Shown here: piece by piece, positions 6,590 to 16,805 of the stretch
Numbering within the stretch: the first letter of the stretch is position 1
Layout: every line of letters begins with the position of its first letter
Source: Leclercia adecarboxylata
Lineage (GTDB): Bacteria; Pseudomonadota; Gammaproteobacteria; Enterobacterales; Enterobacteriaceae
Assembly: GCF_006171285.1 (NCBI RefSeq)
Contig: NZ_CP040889.1
Coordinates: 1,984,001-2,048,000 of the forward strand
Direction: 5' to 3'
Length of the DNA: 64,000 bases
Program-made: the position numbers and the translations under genes
The notes under the pieces: model-generated
Told to the model about the DNA's origin: nothing
What the model saw: only the letters and a program-made list of their open reading frames with translations
The model's database searches: none

Positions 6590-9500
6590 ATGCAGGTCAG
6601 CAGAAGGCAGTTCTTTAAGATCTGCGCTGGCGGTATGGCAGGCACCACGGCAGCAGCACTGGGCTTTGCGCCCGGCGTCGCGCTGGCGGAAACACGGCAG
6701 TACAAACTGCTGCGCACCCGCGAAACCCGTAATACCTGTACGTACTGCTCCGTCGGTTGTGGGCTGTTAATGTATAGCCTCGGCGACGGTGCGAAAAACG
6801 CCAAAGCATTTATTTTCCATATCGAAGGCGACCCGGATCACCCGGTTAACCGCGGCGCGCTGTGCCCGAAAGGGGCAGGTCTGGTGGACTTCATCCACTC
6901 GGAAAGTCGTCTGAAATTCCCGGAATATCGCGCTCCTGGCTCCGACAAATGGCAGCAAATTAGCTGGGAAGAGGCGTTCGATCGCATTGCTAAGCTCATG
7001 AAGCAAGACCGCGATGCTAACTTTATAGCGCAAAACGCCGAAGGCACCACCGTCAACCGCTGGCTCTCCACCGGCATGCTGTGTGCGTCTGCCTCCAGTA
7101 ACGAAACCGGCTATTTAACGCAGAAATTCACGCGCGCACTCGGTATGCTCGCGGTCGACAACCAGGCGCGTGTCTGACACGGACCAACGGTAGCAAGTCT
7201 TGCTCCAACATTTGGTCGCGGTGCGATGACCAACCACTGGGTCGACATGAAAAACGCCAACCTCATCGTTGTGATGGGTGGGAACGCGGCAGAAGCGCAT
7301 CCGGTGGGGTTCCGCTGGGCGATGGAAGCCAAAATCCACAATGGCGCGAAGCTGATTGTCGTCGATCCGCGTTTCACGCGTACGGCGTCGGTTGCCGACT
7401 TCTATGCTCCAATTCGTTCCGGTACTGACATTACCTTCCTGTCAGGGGTATTGCTGTACCTGCTGACTAACGAAAAATATAACCGTGAATACACCGAGGC
7501 CTACACCAACGCCAGCCTGATCGTGCGTGAGGATTACAGCTTCGACGACGGCCTTTTCAGCGGCTATGACGCGCAGGCACGCAAGTACGACAGAACCAGC
7601 TGGAACTACGAGCTGGATGAAAACGGCTTTGCGAAACGCGATACCACCCTGCAACATCCGCGCTGCGTGTGGAACCTGCTGAAAACGCACGTCTCCCGCT
7701 ATACGCCGGAGATGGTCGAGACCATCTGTGGTACGCCGAAGGCCGACTTCCTGAAGGTGTGCGAGTACATCGCCGAAACCAGCGCTCACGACAAAACCGC
7801 GTCGTTCCTCTATGCCCTGGGCTGGACGCAGCACTCCGTCGGCGCGCAGAACATCCGTACCATGGCGATGGTGCAGCTGCTGCTCGGCAACATGGGGATG
7901 GCAGGCGGCGGCGTTAACGCCCTGCGCGGTCACTCCAACATTCAGGGCCTGACCGACCTCGGCCTGCTGTCGCAAAGCCTGCCGGGCTATATGAACCTGC
8001 CGAGCGAGAAACAGACCGATCTTCAGACCTACCTGACGGCCAGCACGCCTAAGCCGCTGCTGGAAGGCCAGGTTAACTACTGGAGCAACTACCCGAAATT
8101 CTTCGTCTCGATGATGAAGGCTTTCTATGGGGATAAAGCCACAGCCGAGAACAGCTGGGGCTTTGACTGGTTGCCGAAGTGGGACAAGGGTTACGACGTC
8201 CTGCAGTACTTCGAGATGATGAACCAGGGCAAGGTCAACGGCTATCTGTGCCAGGGCTTTAACCCGGTGGCCTCGTTCCCGAACAAGAACAAGGTTGTGG
8301 CGTCGCTGTCGAAGCTGAAGTTCCTGGTGACCATTGACCCGCTCAACACCGAAACCTCGACCTTCTGGCAGAACCACGGCGAGTCGAACGACGTTGATCC
8401 GTCGAAGATTCAGACCGAAGTGTTCCGTCTGCCCTCCACCTGCTTCGCGGAAGAGAACGGCTCTATCGTTAACTCCGGTCGCTGGCTACAGTGGCACTGG
8501 AAAGGTGCGGACGCCCCGGGTATCGCCATGAACGACGGCGAGATCCTGGCCGGTATCTTCTTGCGTATGCGTAAGATGTACGCGGCTGAAGGCGGCGCTA
8601 ATCCGGAGCCGGTGCTGAACATGACCTGGAACTACGCGACGCCGGAAAATCCGCAGCCAGAAGAAGTGGCGATGGAGAGCAACGGCAAGGCGCTGGCGGA
8701 CGTGATCGACCCGGCCACCGGCACCGTGCTGGCGAAGAAAGGCGATCAGCTCAACACCTTCGCCCACCTGCGCGATGACGGCACCACCTCCAGCGGCTGC
8801 TGGATCTTCGCCGGTAGCTGGACGCCGAAAGGCAACCAGATGGCCAACCGCGATAACGCCGACCCGTCGGGCCTCGGCAATACGCTGGGCTGGGCATGGG
8901 CGTGGCCGCTGAACCGCCGCATTCTCTATAACCGTGCCTCCGCAGACCCACAGGGCAAGCCGTGGGATCCGAAGCGTCAGCTGCTGAAGTGGGACGGCGC
9001 GAAGTGGGGCGGCGTGGATATTCCGGACTACAGCGCCGCCGCACCGGGCAGCGATGTCGGGCCGTTTATCATGCAGCCGGAAGGGATGGGCCGCCTGTTT
9101 GCCATCGATAAGATGGCGGAAGGGCCGTTCCCGGAACACTACGAGCCGTTTGAGACGCCACTGGGCACTAACCCGCTGCACCCGAACGTGATCTCTAACC
9201 CGGCAGCCCGTATCTTTAAGGGCGATCTTGAAGCGCTGGGTAAAAAGGACAAGTTCCCGTACGTGGGCACCACCTACCGTCTGACCGAGCACTTCCACTA
9301 CTGGACCAAGCACGCGCTGCTCAACGCTATCGCGCAGCCGGAACAGTTCGTGGAGATCGGCGAGAAGCTGGCGAACAAGCTTGGCATCGTTCAGGGCGAT
9401 ACCGTGAAGGTCTCCTCCAACCGCGGCTATATCAAGGCCAAAGCGGTGGTGACCAAGCGTATTCGTACCCTGAACGTTCACGGACAGCAGGTGGATACCA

Positions 9501-9640
9501 TCGGTATCCCGATCCACTGGGGTTACGAAGGGGTGGCGAAGAAAGGGTTTATTGCCAACACCCTGACGCCTTTCGTCGGCGATGCGAACACGCAGACGCC
9601 GGAGTTTAAGGCCTTCCTCGTGAACGTGGAAAAGGTGTAA
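6590..9640 (+). CDS. fdoG: Formate dehydrogenase-O major subunit, selenoprotein
   Basis: Catalytic alpha subunit of the membrane formate dehydrogenase that feeds electrons from formate into the quinone pool from the periplasmic side. It is 1016 residues, the E. coli length, when the in-frame UGA at 7175-7177 is read as selenocysteine 196 (context NQARV-Sec-HGPT). The N terminus has a twin-arginine Tat signal (SRRQFFK) with cleavage near residue 33. The cysteine cluster CTYCSVGC plus ALCPKG binds a [4Fe-4S] centre, and bis-MGD binding covers the rest. It is first in fdoG-fdoH-fdoI-fdhE, with 12 bp to fdoH. Gene callers that stop at UGA split it in two at 7177 and 7226. Gene order with fdhD and fdhE marks it as fdoG, not fdnG. 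Confidence 0.97.
7175..7215 (+). promoter_or_regulatory. Bacterial SECIS element of fdoG
   Basis: Starts at the UGA codon itself. The apical hairpin is AGCAA-GTC-TTGCT (7192-7204), placing a GU in the loop as SelB needs, with flanking bases able to pair (CCAAC / TTGG). The sequence TGACACGG directly at the codon is like other enterobacterial formate dehydrogenase SECIS elements. Confidence 0.85.
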
Positions 9641-9652
9641 CGGAGACGACTT

Positions 9653-10555
9653 ATGGCTTATCAATCGCAAGACATTATTCGTCGTTCCGCGACTAACGGT
9701 CTTACCCCCGCGCCTCAGGCGCGGGACCACCAGCAGGAAGTGGCGAAGCTTATCGACGTGACCACCTGTATCGGCTGTAAAGCCTGTCAGGTGGCCTGTT
9801 CGGAGTGGAACGATCTGCGTGATGAAGTGGGTCACAACGTCGGGGTTTACGATAACCCTGCCGATCTGACCGCCAAATCCTGGACGGTAATGCGCTTCTC
9901 GGAAGTGGAGCAGAACGACAAACTGGAATGGCTGATCCGCAAGGATGGCTGTATGCACTGCGCCGATCCGGGCTGCCTGAAGGCCTGTCCGTCTGAAGGC
10001 GCTATCATTCAGTATGCCAACGGTATCGTCGACTTCCAGTCTGAGCAATGCATTGGCTGCGGCTACTGCATCGCCGGCTGTCCGTTTGACGTGCCGCGAC
10101 TGAACCCGGAAGACAACCGCGTCTACAAATGTACGCTGTGCGTCGACCGCGTGAACGTCGGCCAGGAGCCGGCCTGCGTGAAGACCTGCCCAACCGGCGC
10201 TATCCACTTTGGCTCCAAAGAGGATATGAAAACGCTGGCGGGCGAGCGCGTAGCCGAGCTGAAAACCCGTGGTTACGACAACGCAGGCCTGTACGATCCG
10301 GCCGGTGTTGGCGGTACGCACGTGATGTACGTGCTGCACCACGCCGACAAGCCGAATCTCTATCACGGCCTGCCGGAGAACCCGGAAATCAGCGCCACGG
10401 TTAAATTCTGGAAAGGCATCTGGAAACCTCTGGCCGCCGTTGGCTTTGCGGCAACCTTCGCTGCCAGCATCTTCCACTATGTCGGTGTCGGTCCGAACCG
10501 TGCAGACGAGGATGAAGACAACCTGCATGAAGAGAAAGACGAGGTGCGCAAATGA
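9653..10555 (+). CDS. fdoH: Formate dehydrogenase-O iron-sulfur (beta) subunit
   Basis: A 300-residue electron-transfer subunit linking FdoG to the cytochrome FdoI. Four cysteine clusters for [4Fe-4S] centres are visible: [11 protein letters not shown] near residue 39, [13 protein letters not shown] near 101, [12 protein letters not shown] near 133 and CTLCVDR...CVKTCP near 160-185. One C-terminal membrane helix (about 255-278, [20 protein letters not shown]) anchors it on the periplasmic side. It is 12 bp after fdoG and its stop overlaps the fdoI start by 4 bp (ATGA). Confidence 0.97.
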   Translation: MAYQSQDIIRRSATNGLTPAPQARDHQQEVAKLIDVTTCIGCKACQVACSEWNDLRDEVGHNVGVYDNPADLTAKSWTVMRFSEVEQNDKLEWLIRKDGCMHCADPGCLKACPSEGAIIQYANGIVDFQSEQCIGCGYCIAGCPFDVPRLNPEDNRVYKCTLCVDRVNVGQEPACVKTCPTGAIHFGSKEDMKTLAGERVAELKTRGYDNAGLYDPAGVGGTHVMYVLHHADKPNLYHGLPENPEISATVKFWKGIWKPLAAVGFAATFAASIFHYVGVGPNRADEDEDNLHEEKDEVRK

Positions 10556-11187
10556 AAAGACGTGACACCATCGTGCGCTACACGGCGCCGGAACGTATCA
10601 ACCACTGGGTCACCGCCTTCTGCTTCATGCTGGCGGCGATAAGCGGACTGGGGTTCTTCTTCCCCTCCTTCAACTGGTTGATGCAGATCCTGGGTACGCC
10701 GCAGCTGGCGCGCATCCTGCACCCGTTCGTCGGGGTGGTGATGTTCGCTTCATTCATCATCATGTTTTTCCGCTACTGGCACCACAACCTAATCAATCGG
10801 GATGATATCTTTTGGGCGAAGAATATTCGTAAGATCGTCGTCAACGAGGAAGTGGGTGATACCGGGCGCTATAACTTCGGCCAGAAATGCGTATTCTGGG
10901 CGGCGATTATCTTCCTGGTACTGCTGCTGGTGAGTGGCGTGATCATCTGGCGTCCGTATTTCGCACCTGCTTTCTCAATCCCGGTGATCCGATTTGCGTT
11001 AATGCTGCATTCATTTGCAGCAGTGGCGTTAATTGTGGTTATCATGGTGCATATTTACGCCGCCCTCTGGGTGAAAGGCACCATTACCGCGATGGTGGAA
11101 GGCTGGGTAACCAAGACGTGGGCGAAGAAACATCACCCACGCTGGTACCGGGAAGTCCGCCAGAAACAGGAAAAGCCATCTGAATGA
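10552..11187 (+). CDS. fdoI: Formate dehydrogenase-O cytochrome b556 (gamma) subunit
   Basis: A 211-residue membrane cytochrome b that takes electrons from FdoH and reduces quinone. It shows four hydrophobic helices, and histidines in the expected haem and quinone positions ([19 protein letters not shown] near residue 15, HPFVGVVMF near 58, [22 protein letters not shown] near 150). The gene overlaps fdoH and fdhE by 4 bp each, so the operon is translationally coupled. Confidence 0.96.
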   Translation: MKRRDTIVRYTAPERINHWVTAFCFMLAAISGLGFFFPSFNWLMQILGTPQLARILHPFVGVVMFASFIIMFFRYWHHNLINRDDIFWAKNIRKIVVNEEVGDTGRYNFGQKCVFWAAIIFLVLLLVSGVIIWRPYFAPAFSIPVIRFALMLHSFAAVALIVVIMVHIYAALWVKGTITAMVEGWVTKTWAKKHHPRWYREVRQKQEKPSE

Positions 11188-12113
11188 GTATTCGCATAAT
11201 CCCGCAAGATGAGCTGGGTTCGAGCGAGAAACGCACGGCGGAAGTGATTCCGCCGTTACTGTTCCCCAGACTTAAAAACCTCTACAACCGCCGCGCGGAA
11301 CGCCTGCGCGAGCTGGCTGAGAGCAACCCACTCGGCGACTATCTGCGCTTTGCGGCGCTGATCGCCCACGCCCAGGAAGTGGTGCTGTACGACCATCCGC
11401 TGCAGATGGACCTGACCGCGCGCATCAAAGAGGCGAACGCGCAGGGCAAACCGCCGCTGGATATCCACGTTCTGCCGCGCGATAAACACTGGCACAAGCT
11501 ACTGCACTCCCTGATTGCCGAGCTGAAGCCAGAGATGAGCGGCCCGGCGCTGGCGGTGATCGAGAACCTCGAAAAAGCCTCTGAGCAGGAGCTGGAGCTG
11601 ATGGCGAGCGCGCTGTTTGCCTCAGATTTTGCCTCCGTCAGCAGCGACAAGGCCCCGTTCATCTGGGCGGCGCTGTCGCTCTACTGGGCGCAAATGGCCA
11701 GCCTGATCCCCGGAAAAGCTCGTGCTGAGTACGGCGAAGCGCGTCAGTTCTGCCCGGTGTGCGGTTCGATGCCGGTGTCGAGCATGGTGCAAATCGGTAC
11801 CACCCAGGGCCTGCGCTATCTGCACTGCAACCTGTGTGAAACCGAGTGGCACGTGGTGCGCATCAAATGCAGCAACTGCGAGCAGACCCGCGACCTGCAC
11901 TACTGGTCGCTGGAAAACGAACAGTCTGCGGTGAAAGCCGAAAGCTGCGGCGATTGCGGCACCTACCTGAAGATTCTTTATCAGGAAAAAGACCCGAAGG
12001 TGGAGGCCGTCGCCGACGATCTCGCCACGCTGATTCTGGACGCAAAAATGGAGCAGGAAGGCTTTGCCCGCAGCTCTATCAACCCGTTCCTGTTCCCGGG
12101 TGAAGGGGAGTAA
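11184..12113 (+). CDS. fdhE: Formate dehydrogenase accessory protein FdhE
   Basis: A 309-residue cytoplasmic protein needed for activity of the respiratory formate dehydrogenases. The C-terminal half has four CxxC pairs typical of the family: CPVCG, CNLCE, CSNCE and CGDCG (about residues 190-265), which bind iron and resemble rubredoxin-type sites. Length equals E. coli FdhE. The start overlaps the fdoI stop (ATGA), and a REP element follows the stop. Confidence 0.96.
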   Translation: MSIRIIPQDELGSSEKRTAEVIPPLLFPRLKNLYNRRAERLRELAESNPLGDYLRFAALIAHAQEVVLYDHPLQMDLTARIKEANAQGKPPLDIHVLPRDKHWHKLLHSLIAELKPEMSGPALAVIENLEKASEQELELMASALFASDFASVSSDKAPFIWAALSLYWAQMASLIPGKARAEYGEARQFCPVCGSMPVSSMVQIGTTQGLRYLHCNLCETEWHVVRIKCSNCEQTRDLHYWSLENEQSAVKAESCGDCGTYLKILYQEKDPKVEAVADDLATLILDAKMEQEGFARSSINPFLFPGEGE

Positions 12114-12127
12114 TTTCCTGTAATCGT

Positions 12128-12156
12128 GCCGGGCGGCGCAGGCTTGCCCGGCCTAC
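12128..12156. repeat. REP element downstream of fdhE
   Basis: GCCGGGC ... GCCCGGC palindrome with the typical imperfect middle, ending in the CTAC found in enterobacterial REP units. It also supplies the last codon and stop of the toxin remnant on the other strand. Confidence 0.8.
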
Positions 12157-12272
12157 AGTTGATAAGGCGAAACGACCCCTGCTATCCCGGCGAAATCTTT
12201 TGTATTTCGTGAGATTAATGGGCAATTTCTGCTTTGAGCTGTAGCCAGAATGATGGCATCCGGCAGTTTCAT
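12153..12272 (-). pseudogene. Remnant of a VapC-like PIN-domain toxin (C-terminal ~39 residues only)
   Basis: The frame reads MKLPDAIILATAQ...LISRNTKDFAGI...VVSPYQL, the typical end of a PIN ribonuclease toxin (the conserved D in LPDAIILATA and the NTKDF motif). A full VapC is about 130 residues, so some 90 N-terminal residues with the first catalytic aspartate are gone. The remnant begins 7 bp after the antitoxin stop, where an intact toxin would start, so one internal deletion explains it. It cannot be an active nuclease. Confidence 0.7.
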
Positions 12273-12279
12273 TCCATGC

Positions 12280-12522
12280 TCACCACTCATCACGCAGTTT
12301 ACGCTCGTACTCAAGCCCGTCTTCTTGCTCATTACCCCAAAGACCCAGCGCATCACGAATAACTGAAGAACTTTGCTGGTCGAGATACTGCTCTATTGCT
12401 TCTCGTAGCAACTCAGCGCGAGGCTGGTTTCGCAGTTGTTTGAGGTTATCGAGTCGCTGAATGACGTTATCCGACAAATCGATCAGTATTCTGCCCATTT
12501 CAAGTTTCGCCAATAGAGTCAT
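12280..12522 (-). CDS. CopG/ribbon-helix-helix antitoxin-like protein
   Basis: An 80-residue protein with an N-terminal ribbon-helix-helix DNA-binding fold (GRILIDLSDNVIQRLDNLKQ, then RAELLREAIEQYLDQQ) and an acidic C-terminal tail (NEQEDGLEYERKLRDEW) of the kind that wraps a toxin. E. coli has a CopG-type gene, yiiE, in the same place between fabY and fdhE. Its partner toxin is only a remnant, so today it may act only as a repressor. The start could be the ATG at 12522 or the internal ATG before GRILID. Confidence 0.8.
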   Translation of the reverse strand: MTLLAKLEMGRILIDLSDNVIQRLDNLKQLRNQPRAELLREAIEQYLDQQSSSVIRDALGLWGNEQEDGLEYERKLRDEW

Positions 12523-12722
12523 ATATCATCCCAGCATCTCGTCAACGGTTAATTTTCAGGCAAAATACACGTTATTAATTTGTGGTTAAAGCGAATTATT
12601 GAGGCAGCGCGCGCTTTTGCGAGCCGCTTTCCAGATTTAAATCCCCACCAAAATCCTCTGTTATCATCTGCATAAAACCAGGCTATAAAACTGTTTATTC
12701 ATACAGGTAAAGGAAAGCACTC

Positions 12723-13020
12723 ATGGCACTGGAAAAAGGTATTGATCAACTGGTTCAGGAGTTTATCGCCGCAGGGAAACCCTCTTCGCGTAGCCAGAGT
12801 ATTGATGACCGGAGAGCAGGCTACGTTGCCAGTACGGTGCTTGCCGGGGAGAGTGAAACTCGTGTTCAGGCAACAACGCAGGAGCTCGACGGAATCACTT
12901 TTCGCATTTTTTTCGCCGCTCAACGCACCTGAAAGGCTGCCCGCCATTATCTATTATCACGGCGGGTGTTTTGTCAGTAAGGGGAATAAATTAAGAATAA
13001 CCATAATGACGATAAAGTAA
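12723..13020 (+). pseudogene. Alpha/beta-hydrolase (Aes/lipase-type esterase) pseudogene, frameshifted and truncated
   Basis: Frame 1 from the ATG at 12723 reads a normal esterase N terminus (MALEKGIDQLVQEFIAAGKP ... ELDGITFRIF). A run of seven T (12908-12914) then shifts it to a stop at 12932. With one T fewer the reading continues in another frame as FRIFSPLNAPERLPAIIYYH followed by GGCFVS, the oxyanion HGG motif of hormone-sensitive-lipase-like esterases. Homology then ends after about 90 residues of the usual 300 in A/T-rich DNA. The nucleophile GDSAG region and the catalytic Asp and His are missing. It is clearly non-functional. Confidence 0.78.
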
Positions 13021-13156
13021 TTAAAGTTTGCACCGCCAAAATCTGCACAGCAGAATAAATCGCCCAAAGCAATGTGATAAAGGAAGAATAATCATCACAT
13101 TCCCCTCCCACCATTATTGTTAATTATCTAACTTCTTTGATTAATGGATTATATCA

Positions 13157-13717
13157 ATGAATAAATTTTCTCTGGCGATTTTACTGACAGCCTCCCTCAC
13201 CAGCAGTATGGCACTGGCAAATAATCACACTTTTTCTGTTGGTTTTGCGCACAGCGAAGTGCACGGCTTTGACAACCTGAACGGCGTAAATGCCCAGTAC
13301 CGCTATGAATTCAGCTCACCATTTAGCCTGCTTGGCTCGTTCTCCTGGATGAAAGCGCACGCTAAGCAGGCATATTTAACGGGCAGCGATATTGTTCATA
13401 ATGATATAGATCTGAATTATTACTCTTTGCTGGCAGGCCCGGCGTATCGTTTAAATGATTACGTCTCTTTCTATGCCGTTGGCGGCACAGCCTGGGTGAA
13501 GGCAACCGGAAATACTCGCTGGATGACTTACGGTAATAATGAAGTGAACCATAACGGTATTTCTGAAAAATCAGCGTCTTTTGCGTGGGGCGTCGGAATG
13601 GTAATGAACCCGTTCAACGCGCTCTCTATTAATCTCGGCTATGAAGGCACGAAAGCAAATCTGGATCGCAACAAAGCAATAAATGGTTTCAACGTCGGCA
13701 TGGGCTACCGTTTTTAA
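13157..13717 (+). CDS. Ail/Lom/OmpX-family outer membrane protein
   Basis: A 186-residue eight-strand barrel of the Ail/Lom/PagC/OmpX family, proteins involved in adhesion or resistance to host defence. A signal peptide (MNKFSLAILLTASLTSSMALA, cleavage near residue 21) is followed by alternating strands (HTFSVGFAHSEVHG, GVNAQYRYEF, YYSLLAGPAYRLNDYVSFYA, LSINLGYEGTKA) and a terminal aromatic signature, VGMGYRF. It lies beside a decayed esterase and a toxin remnant, and uses more A/T-rich codons than its neighbours, so lateral origin is possible. Virulence role is inference only. Confidence 0.85.
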   Translation: MNKFSLAILLTASLTSSMALANNHTFSVGFAHSEVHGFDNLNGVNAQYRYEFSSPFSLLGSFSWMKAHAKQAYLTGSDIVHNDIDLNYYSLLAGPAYRLNDYVSFYAVGGTAWVKATGNTRWMTYGNNEVNHNGISEKSASFAWGVGMVMNPFNALSINLGYEGTKANLDRNKAINGFNVGMGYRF

Positions 13718-13738
13718 ACCAGCGGGCTGGCTTTAAAC

Positions 13739-13769
13739 GAGAGTTACCCGTTTCACCTGGGTAACTCTC
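13739..13769. terminator. Large inverted repeat between the Ail-like gene and fabY
   Basis: Perfect 11-bp stem GAGAGTTACCC / GGGTAACTCTC with a 9-base loop between two convergent genes. There is no strong T-run on either side, but the position suits a shared terminator. Confidence 0.65.
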
Positions 13770-13780
13770 AACGCTGGATA

Positions 13781-14770
13781 TTACTCTTCCTCGTTCCCGC
13801 CCTCTTCATAGGCGCCAAACGGCTTCGCGGGCAGCACGATATAGGTTCCTTCAAACACCGCGCCTGAGGTCTCGTCGCCGAACAGCTCCACCAGCATCTG
13901 CACGCGGGCTTTGCGACCGCGCGCCAGGCGATCGAGATCGCCGCTCAGGGAGCCTAAATCAGCCACGGCACTCGGTTTACCGGTGATGGGACGACTGTAG
14001 CGGATATGGGCGTCGGCCAGAATGATGGTGCCGCCAAGGTGGCGCTCACGCAGCATCAGCCAGATAAGCCCCCAGCCGGTAAGCGTGGCCAGCGAGAACA
14101 GGCTGCCGGCAAACAGCGTGTGGTGCGGATTCTGGTTGCCGATTTCCGGCATGGTGGTGATAAATTTCTGCCCGGTATACTGCTGAATGCGCACACCCAT
14201 CTTTTCACTCAGGGGAATGTGCTGATACCAGGCCTGCTGCAGCTGACCGCACCAGTCGGCGCGATGGAGAATATCATCCAGCGAGGCGATAGGTTTGATC
14301 ATCAAAAAGTGACGAATCGGGGTGGTTTGCGGCGCGGTGATTTCGCCCTGATTAATGAAACCCAGCTTGGCAAAGAACTCCACCGCGTCTTCACGCGCGC
14401 TACAGGTGACGCGCTTCACGCCCTCCTGACGGGCCACGGACTCCAGCGTCATCGCCATCAGCGTGCCGAGACCTTTATCCTGCACGGAAGGGTGCACCGC
14501 CATAAAGCGGATAGAGGCTTCATTATCGGCATTGATATACAGCCGTCCTACGGCGACAAGGTTGCCCTCTTCATCCATCACCATCTGGTGATGCGCCATG
14601 GCGTCCCAGGCGTCGCGTTCCGACCCTTTCGGCTGATGTAATGGCTTACGCAGCATCTCCCAGCGGAACTGGTAGTAAAGCGCTAACTCTTCTTCTGTTT
14701 GCGGTACTCGAAGGTGATACATAGCTGTACTCTCTCTGGTTACCCGCGGCCATACCGTCAGCTCACTCAT
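13781..14770 (-). CDS. fabY: FabY (YiiD), fatty-acid synthesis initiation protein
   Basis: A 329-residue two-domain protein, the same size as E. coli FabY/YiiD, which can start fatty-acid synthesis independently of FabH. The N-terminal GNAT acyltransferase domain (about 20-165) has [16 protein letters not shown] as acetyl-CoA-binding loop. The C-terminal half is a hotdog thioesterase-like domain ([21 protein letters not shown] near 210). It is the last gene of yihX-yihY-dtd-fabY; its ATG overlaps the dtd stop by 4 bp. Confidence 0.92.
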   Translation of the reverse strand: MSELTVWPRVTRESTAMYHLRVPQTEEELALYYQFRWEMLRKPLHQPKGSERDAWDAMAHHQMVMDEEGNLVAVGRLYINADNEASIRFMAVHPSVQDKGLGTLMAMTLESVARQEGVKRVTCSAREDAVEFFAKLGFINQGEITAPQTTPIRHFLMIKPIASLDDILHRADWCGQLQQAWYQHIPLSEKMGVRIQQYTGQKFITTMPEIGNQNPHHTLFAGSLFSLATLTGWGLIWLMLRERHLGGTIILADAHIRYSRPITGKPSAVADLGSLSGDLDRLARGRKARVQMLVELFGDETSGAVFEGTYIVLPAKPFGAYEEGGNEEE

Positions 14771-15204
14771 ATCTGGAGCCAGAAAGTGACAGGGCCATCA
14801 TTGACCAGCGAAACCTGCATATCTGCAGCGAATCGTCCGGTCTGTGTATGCATCTCTTGCTGGCGGCAACGCCCGACAAAATAGTCATAAAGCGCTTCTG
14901 CCCGATCCGGCGCAGCCCCTTTAGAGAAGCCCGGGCGCATGCCGCGCTCGGTATCGGCTGCCAGCGTAAACTGTGACACCACCAGCACGCTGCCACCCGC
15001 CTGCTGGACGTTAAGGTTCATTTTGCCATCCGCATCGCTGAAGATGCGGTAACCCAACACGCGCTCGCACAGGCGGTTGGCTTTTTGCTCGTCGTCATCC
15101 CTTTCGACACCCAACAGGACTAAAAGTCCCGGACCAATTTCGCCCGTCACGTCCCCCTCCACGGTGACGCTGGCACGGGTTACGCGCTGAATCAATGCAA
15201 TCAT
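14767..15204 (-). CDS. dtd: D-aminoacyl-tRNA deacylase
   Basis: Dtd hydrolyses D-amino acids from mischarged tRNA. The protein is 145 residues, exactly the family length, when started at the ATG at 15204 ([17 protein letters not shown]). Family motifs are visible: [18 protein letters not shown] near residue 77 and the cross-subunit [11 protein letters not shown] at the end. A longer reading to 15306 has no homology in its extra part. It overlaps yihY and fabY by 4 bp each. Confidence 0.95.
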   Translation of the reverse strand: MIALIQRVTRASVTVEGDVTGEIGPGLLVLLGVERDDDEQKANRLCERVLGYRIFSDADGKMNLNVQQAGGSVLVVSQFTLAADTERGMRPGFSKGAAPDRAEALYDYFVGRCRQQEMHTQTGRFAADMQVSLVNDGPVTFWLQI

Positions 15205-16082
15205 GGTTGGTCTGCTTCTCGTTGTTTTTCGGCTTCTGCTGCTTTTTTTAGCTCGCGGTATACCCCGAGAGTGACAGTAATTTCCGCGCCAAGCAAGACG
15301 ATACACCAGGTCCAGTATACCCAGACGAATAAAATGGGGATCACCGCCAGCACGCCATAAATCAGCTGATAGGAGGGGAACATGGTGATGTAAAGCGCGA
15401 ACCCTTTCTTGCCCAGTTCAAACAGCAGAGCGGCAACCAGCGCCCCTGTCATCGCATCCCGGTTAGGCACGCGCGTCGTCGGAACAATGCTGTAAAGCAG
15501 CCAGAAAGAGAGCCACGAGAGGAGAAGCGGGAAGATACGCAGCACATCGTCAATCACGCTGTTGAGTTCGCTGGCCCAGCGTAACGAGAGCAGATAGGAG
15601 CTGATCGCCAGGCTGGCCCCGGCCAGCAGCGGCCCCAGGGTCAGGATCATCCAGTAAACCGCAAACGAATACACTTTCGGACGCGCGCGGGTGCTGCGCC
15701 AGATAGTATTCAGCGCACTGTCAATGGCATACATCAGCAGCAGCGCGGTGACGATAAGCCCGCAGGCACCTACCGCCGTCATCTTGCTGGAGTTAGCAAC
15801 AAACTGCTCAATGTAATTCTGGATGACATCACCGGTTGCCGGCATGAAATTAGCAAACACAAAATGCCGCAGCTGCAGGCTGACATCAGAAAACATCGGA
15901 AAGGCGGCAAAAAGGGCAAAGATGACAGCCACCAGCGGCACAAGGGAGAGCAGCGACACGTAGGCAAGATTGCCTGCCAGCGTCGTCATGTTGTCCTCGT
16001 CGATGCGGTGCCAGAGAAGTTTTAGCCACGCACGAAACGGCCTGGTGTGGTGGCTTGCTTTTTGATGAACGTTTTTTAGCAT
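15201..16082 (-). CDS. yihY: YihY/BrkB-family inner membrane protein
   Basis: A 293-residue integral membrane protein of the YihY (UPF0761, formerly RNase BN/BrkB) family with about six membrane helices. The N-terminal block [21 protein letters not shown] is the family signature, and [19 protein letters not shown] is near residue 220. The old RNase BN assignment is known to be wrong; the function is undetermined. It overlaps the yihX stop by 7 bp and the dtd start by 4 bp. Confidence 0.92.
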   Translation of the reverse strand: MLKNVHQKASHHTRPFRAWLKLLWHRIDEDNMTTLAGNLAYVSLLSLVPLVAVIFALFAAFPMFSDVSLQLRHFVFANFMPATGDVIQNYIEQFVANSSKMTAVGACGLIVTALLLMYAIDSALNTIWRSTRARPKVYSFAVYWMILTLGPLLAGASLAISSYLLSLRWASELNSVIDDVLRIFPLLLSWLSFWLLYSIVPTTRVPNRDAMTGALVAALLFELGKKGFALYITMFPSYQLIYGVLAVIPILFVWVYWTWCIVLLGAEITVTLGVYRELKKAAEAEKQREADQP

Positions 16083-16675
16083 AACTGCTTCGCAAAGTAG
16101 TCGGGTATCGTCTGTTTTCCGGTCACCAGAATTGACGTGATACCCAACTGGTTAGCTCCCTCTATATTATCGACGTTATCGTCAAAAAAGACGGCATCCC
16201 CGGCAGAGAATCCTTCAGCCTGTAGAACGGCCTGGTAGATGCGCGCTTCCGGCTTACGCATTCCCATCTCCTGGGAGAGATAGATCTTGTCCGCTGCTGC
16301 CTTCACTTCTGGATACTCTTCCGGCCAGAAGGTAGTGTGCAGACGATTGGTATTGGAGAGCACCACCACCCGATGCCCCTGCTCGCGCAGTTTGTGCATG
16401 ATGGCAATCACGTCAGGGCGGATACCGACAAAGATAGCCTGCCAGCCGTGGGAAAATTGTTCGTAACTGAGCGAAAGCTCCATCTCCTGACAGAGCTTTT
16501 CGGCAAAGACTTCATCGGATATCTCCCCGCGCTCATGCTGATGGAAAGCCTCGCCCATGGTAAAACTTTGCTTTAGCGTGGCCAGCGGAACGCGGCTGAA
16601 ATTACTCCATGCACCCAGCACACGATTGAAGTCGATATCGACGATTACGTTTCCTAAATCAAAGATATAGAGCAT
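16076..16675 (-). CDS. yihX: Alpha-D-glucose-1-phosphate phosphatase YihX
   Basis: A HAD-superfamily phosphatase (199 residues, as in E. coli) that dephosphorylates alpha-glucose-1-phosphate from glycogen breakdown. HAD motifs: [12 protein letters not shown] at 5-16 with nucleophile D6, VVLSNTN near 108 (motif II), K near 143 in [10 protein letters not shown], and FFDDNVDNI near 167 (motif IV). It begins the four-gene operon with yihY, dtd and fabY. Confidence 0.94.
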   Translation of the reverse strand: MLYIFDLGNVIVDIDFNRVLGAWSNFSRVPLATLKQSFTMGEAFHQHERGEISDEVFAEKLCQEMELSLSYEQFSHGWQAIFVGIRPDVIAIMHKLREQGHRVVVLSNTNRLHTTFWPEEYPEVKAAADKIYLSQEMGMRKPEARIYQAVLQAEGFSAGDAVFFDDNVDNIEGANQLGITSILVTGKQTIPDYFAKQLC

Positions 16676-16760
16676 GTATTTCTCCTTTTCGCCGTGAAAA
16701 GTAACTGTAGCGGGAAAGAAGATGTTTGGCTATGAGGCGCGGAGCACCCCTGAAAAGAAA

Positions 16761-16784
16761 AAACCCCGCCAGAAGGCGGGGTTT
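16761..16784 (-). terminator. typA terminator
   Basis: Perfect 10-bp stem AAACCCCGCC / GGCGGGGTTT with an AGAA loop. On the minus strand it is followed by a T-rich run (A-run 16754-16763 on plus). It lies 22 bp after the typA stop. Confidence 0.88.
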
Positions 16785-16805
16785 CAGAGGACGGAGAGAA
16801 GAAAA

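Noticed and set aside
6590..7177. fdoG as a pseudogene split by UGA
   Set aside because: The UGA is at the selenocysteine position with a SECIS hairpin, and the read-through length is exactly that of the family.
8486..10528. 680-codon minus-strand open frame opposite fdoG/fdoH
   Set aside because: It is a high-GC shadow of fdoG and fdoH; the composition is low-complexity (V, R, H rich) and has no family features.
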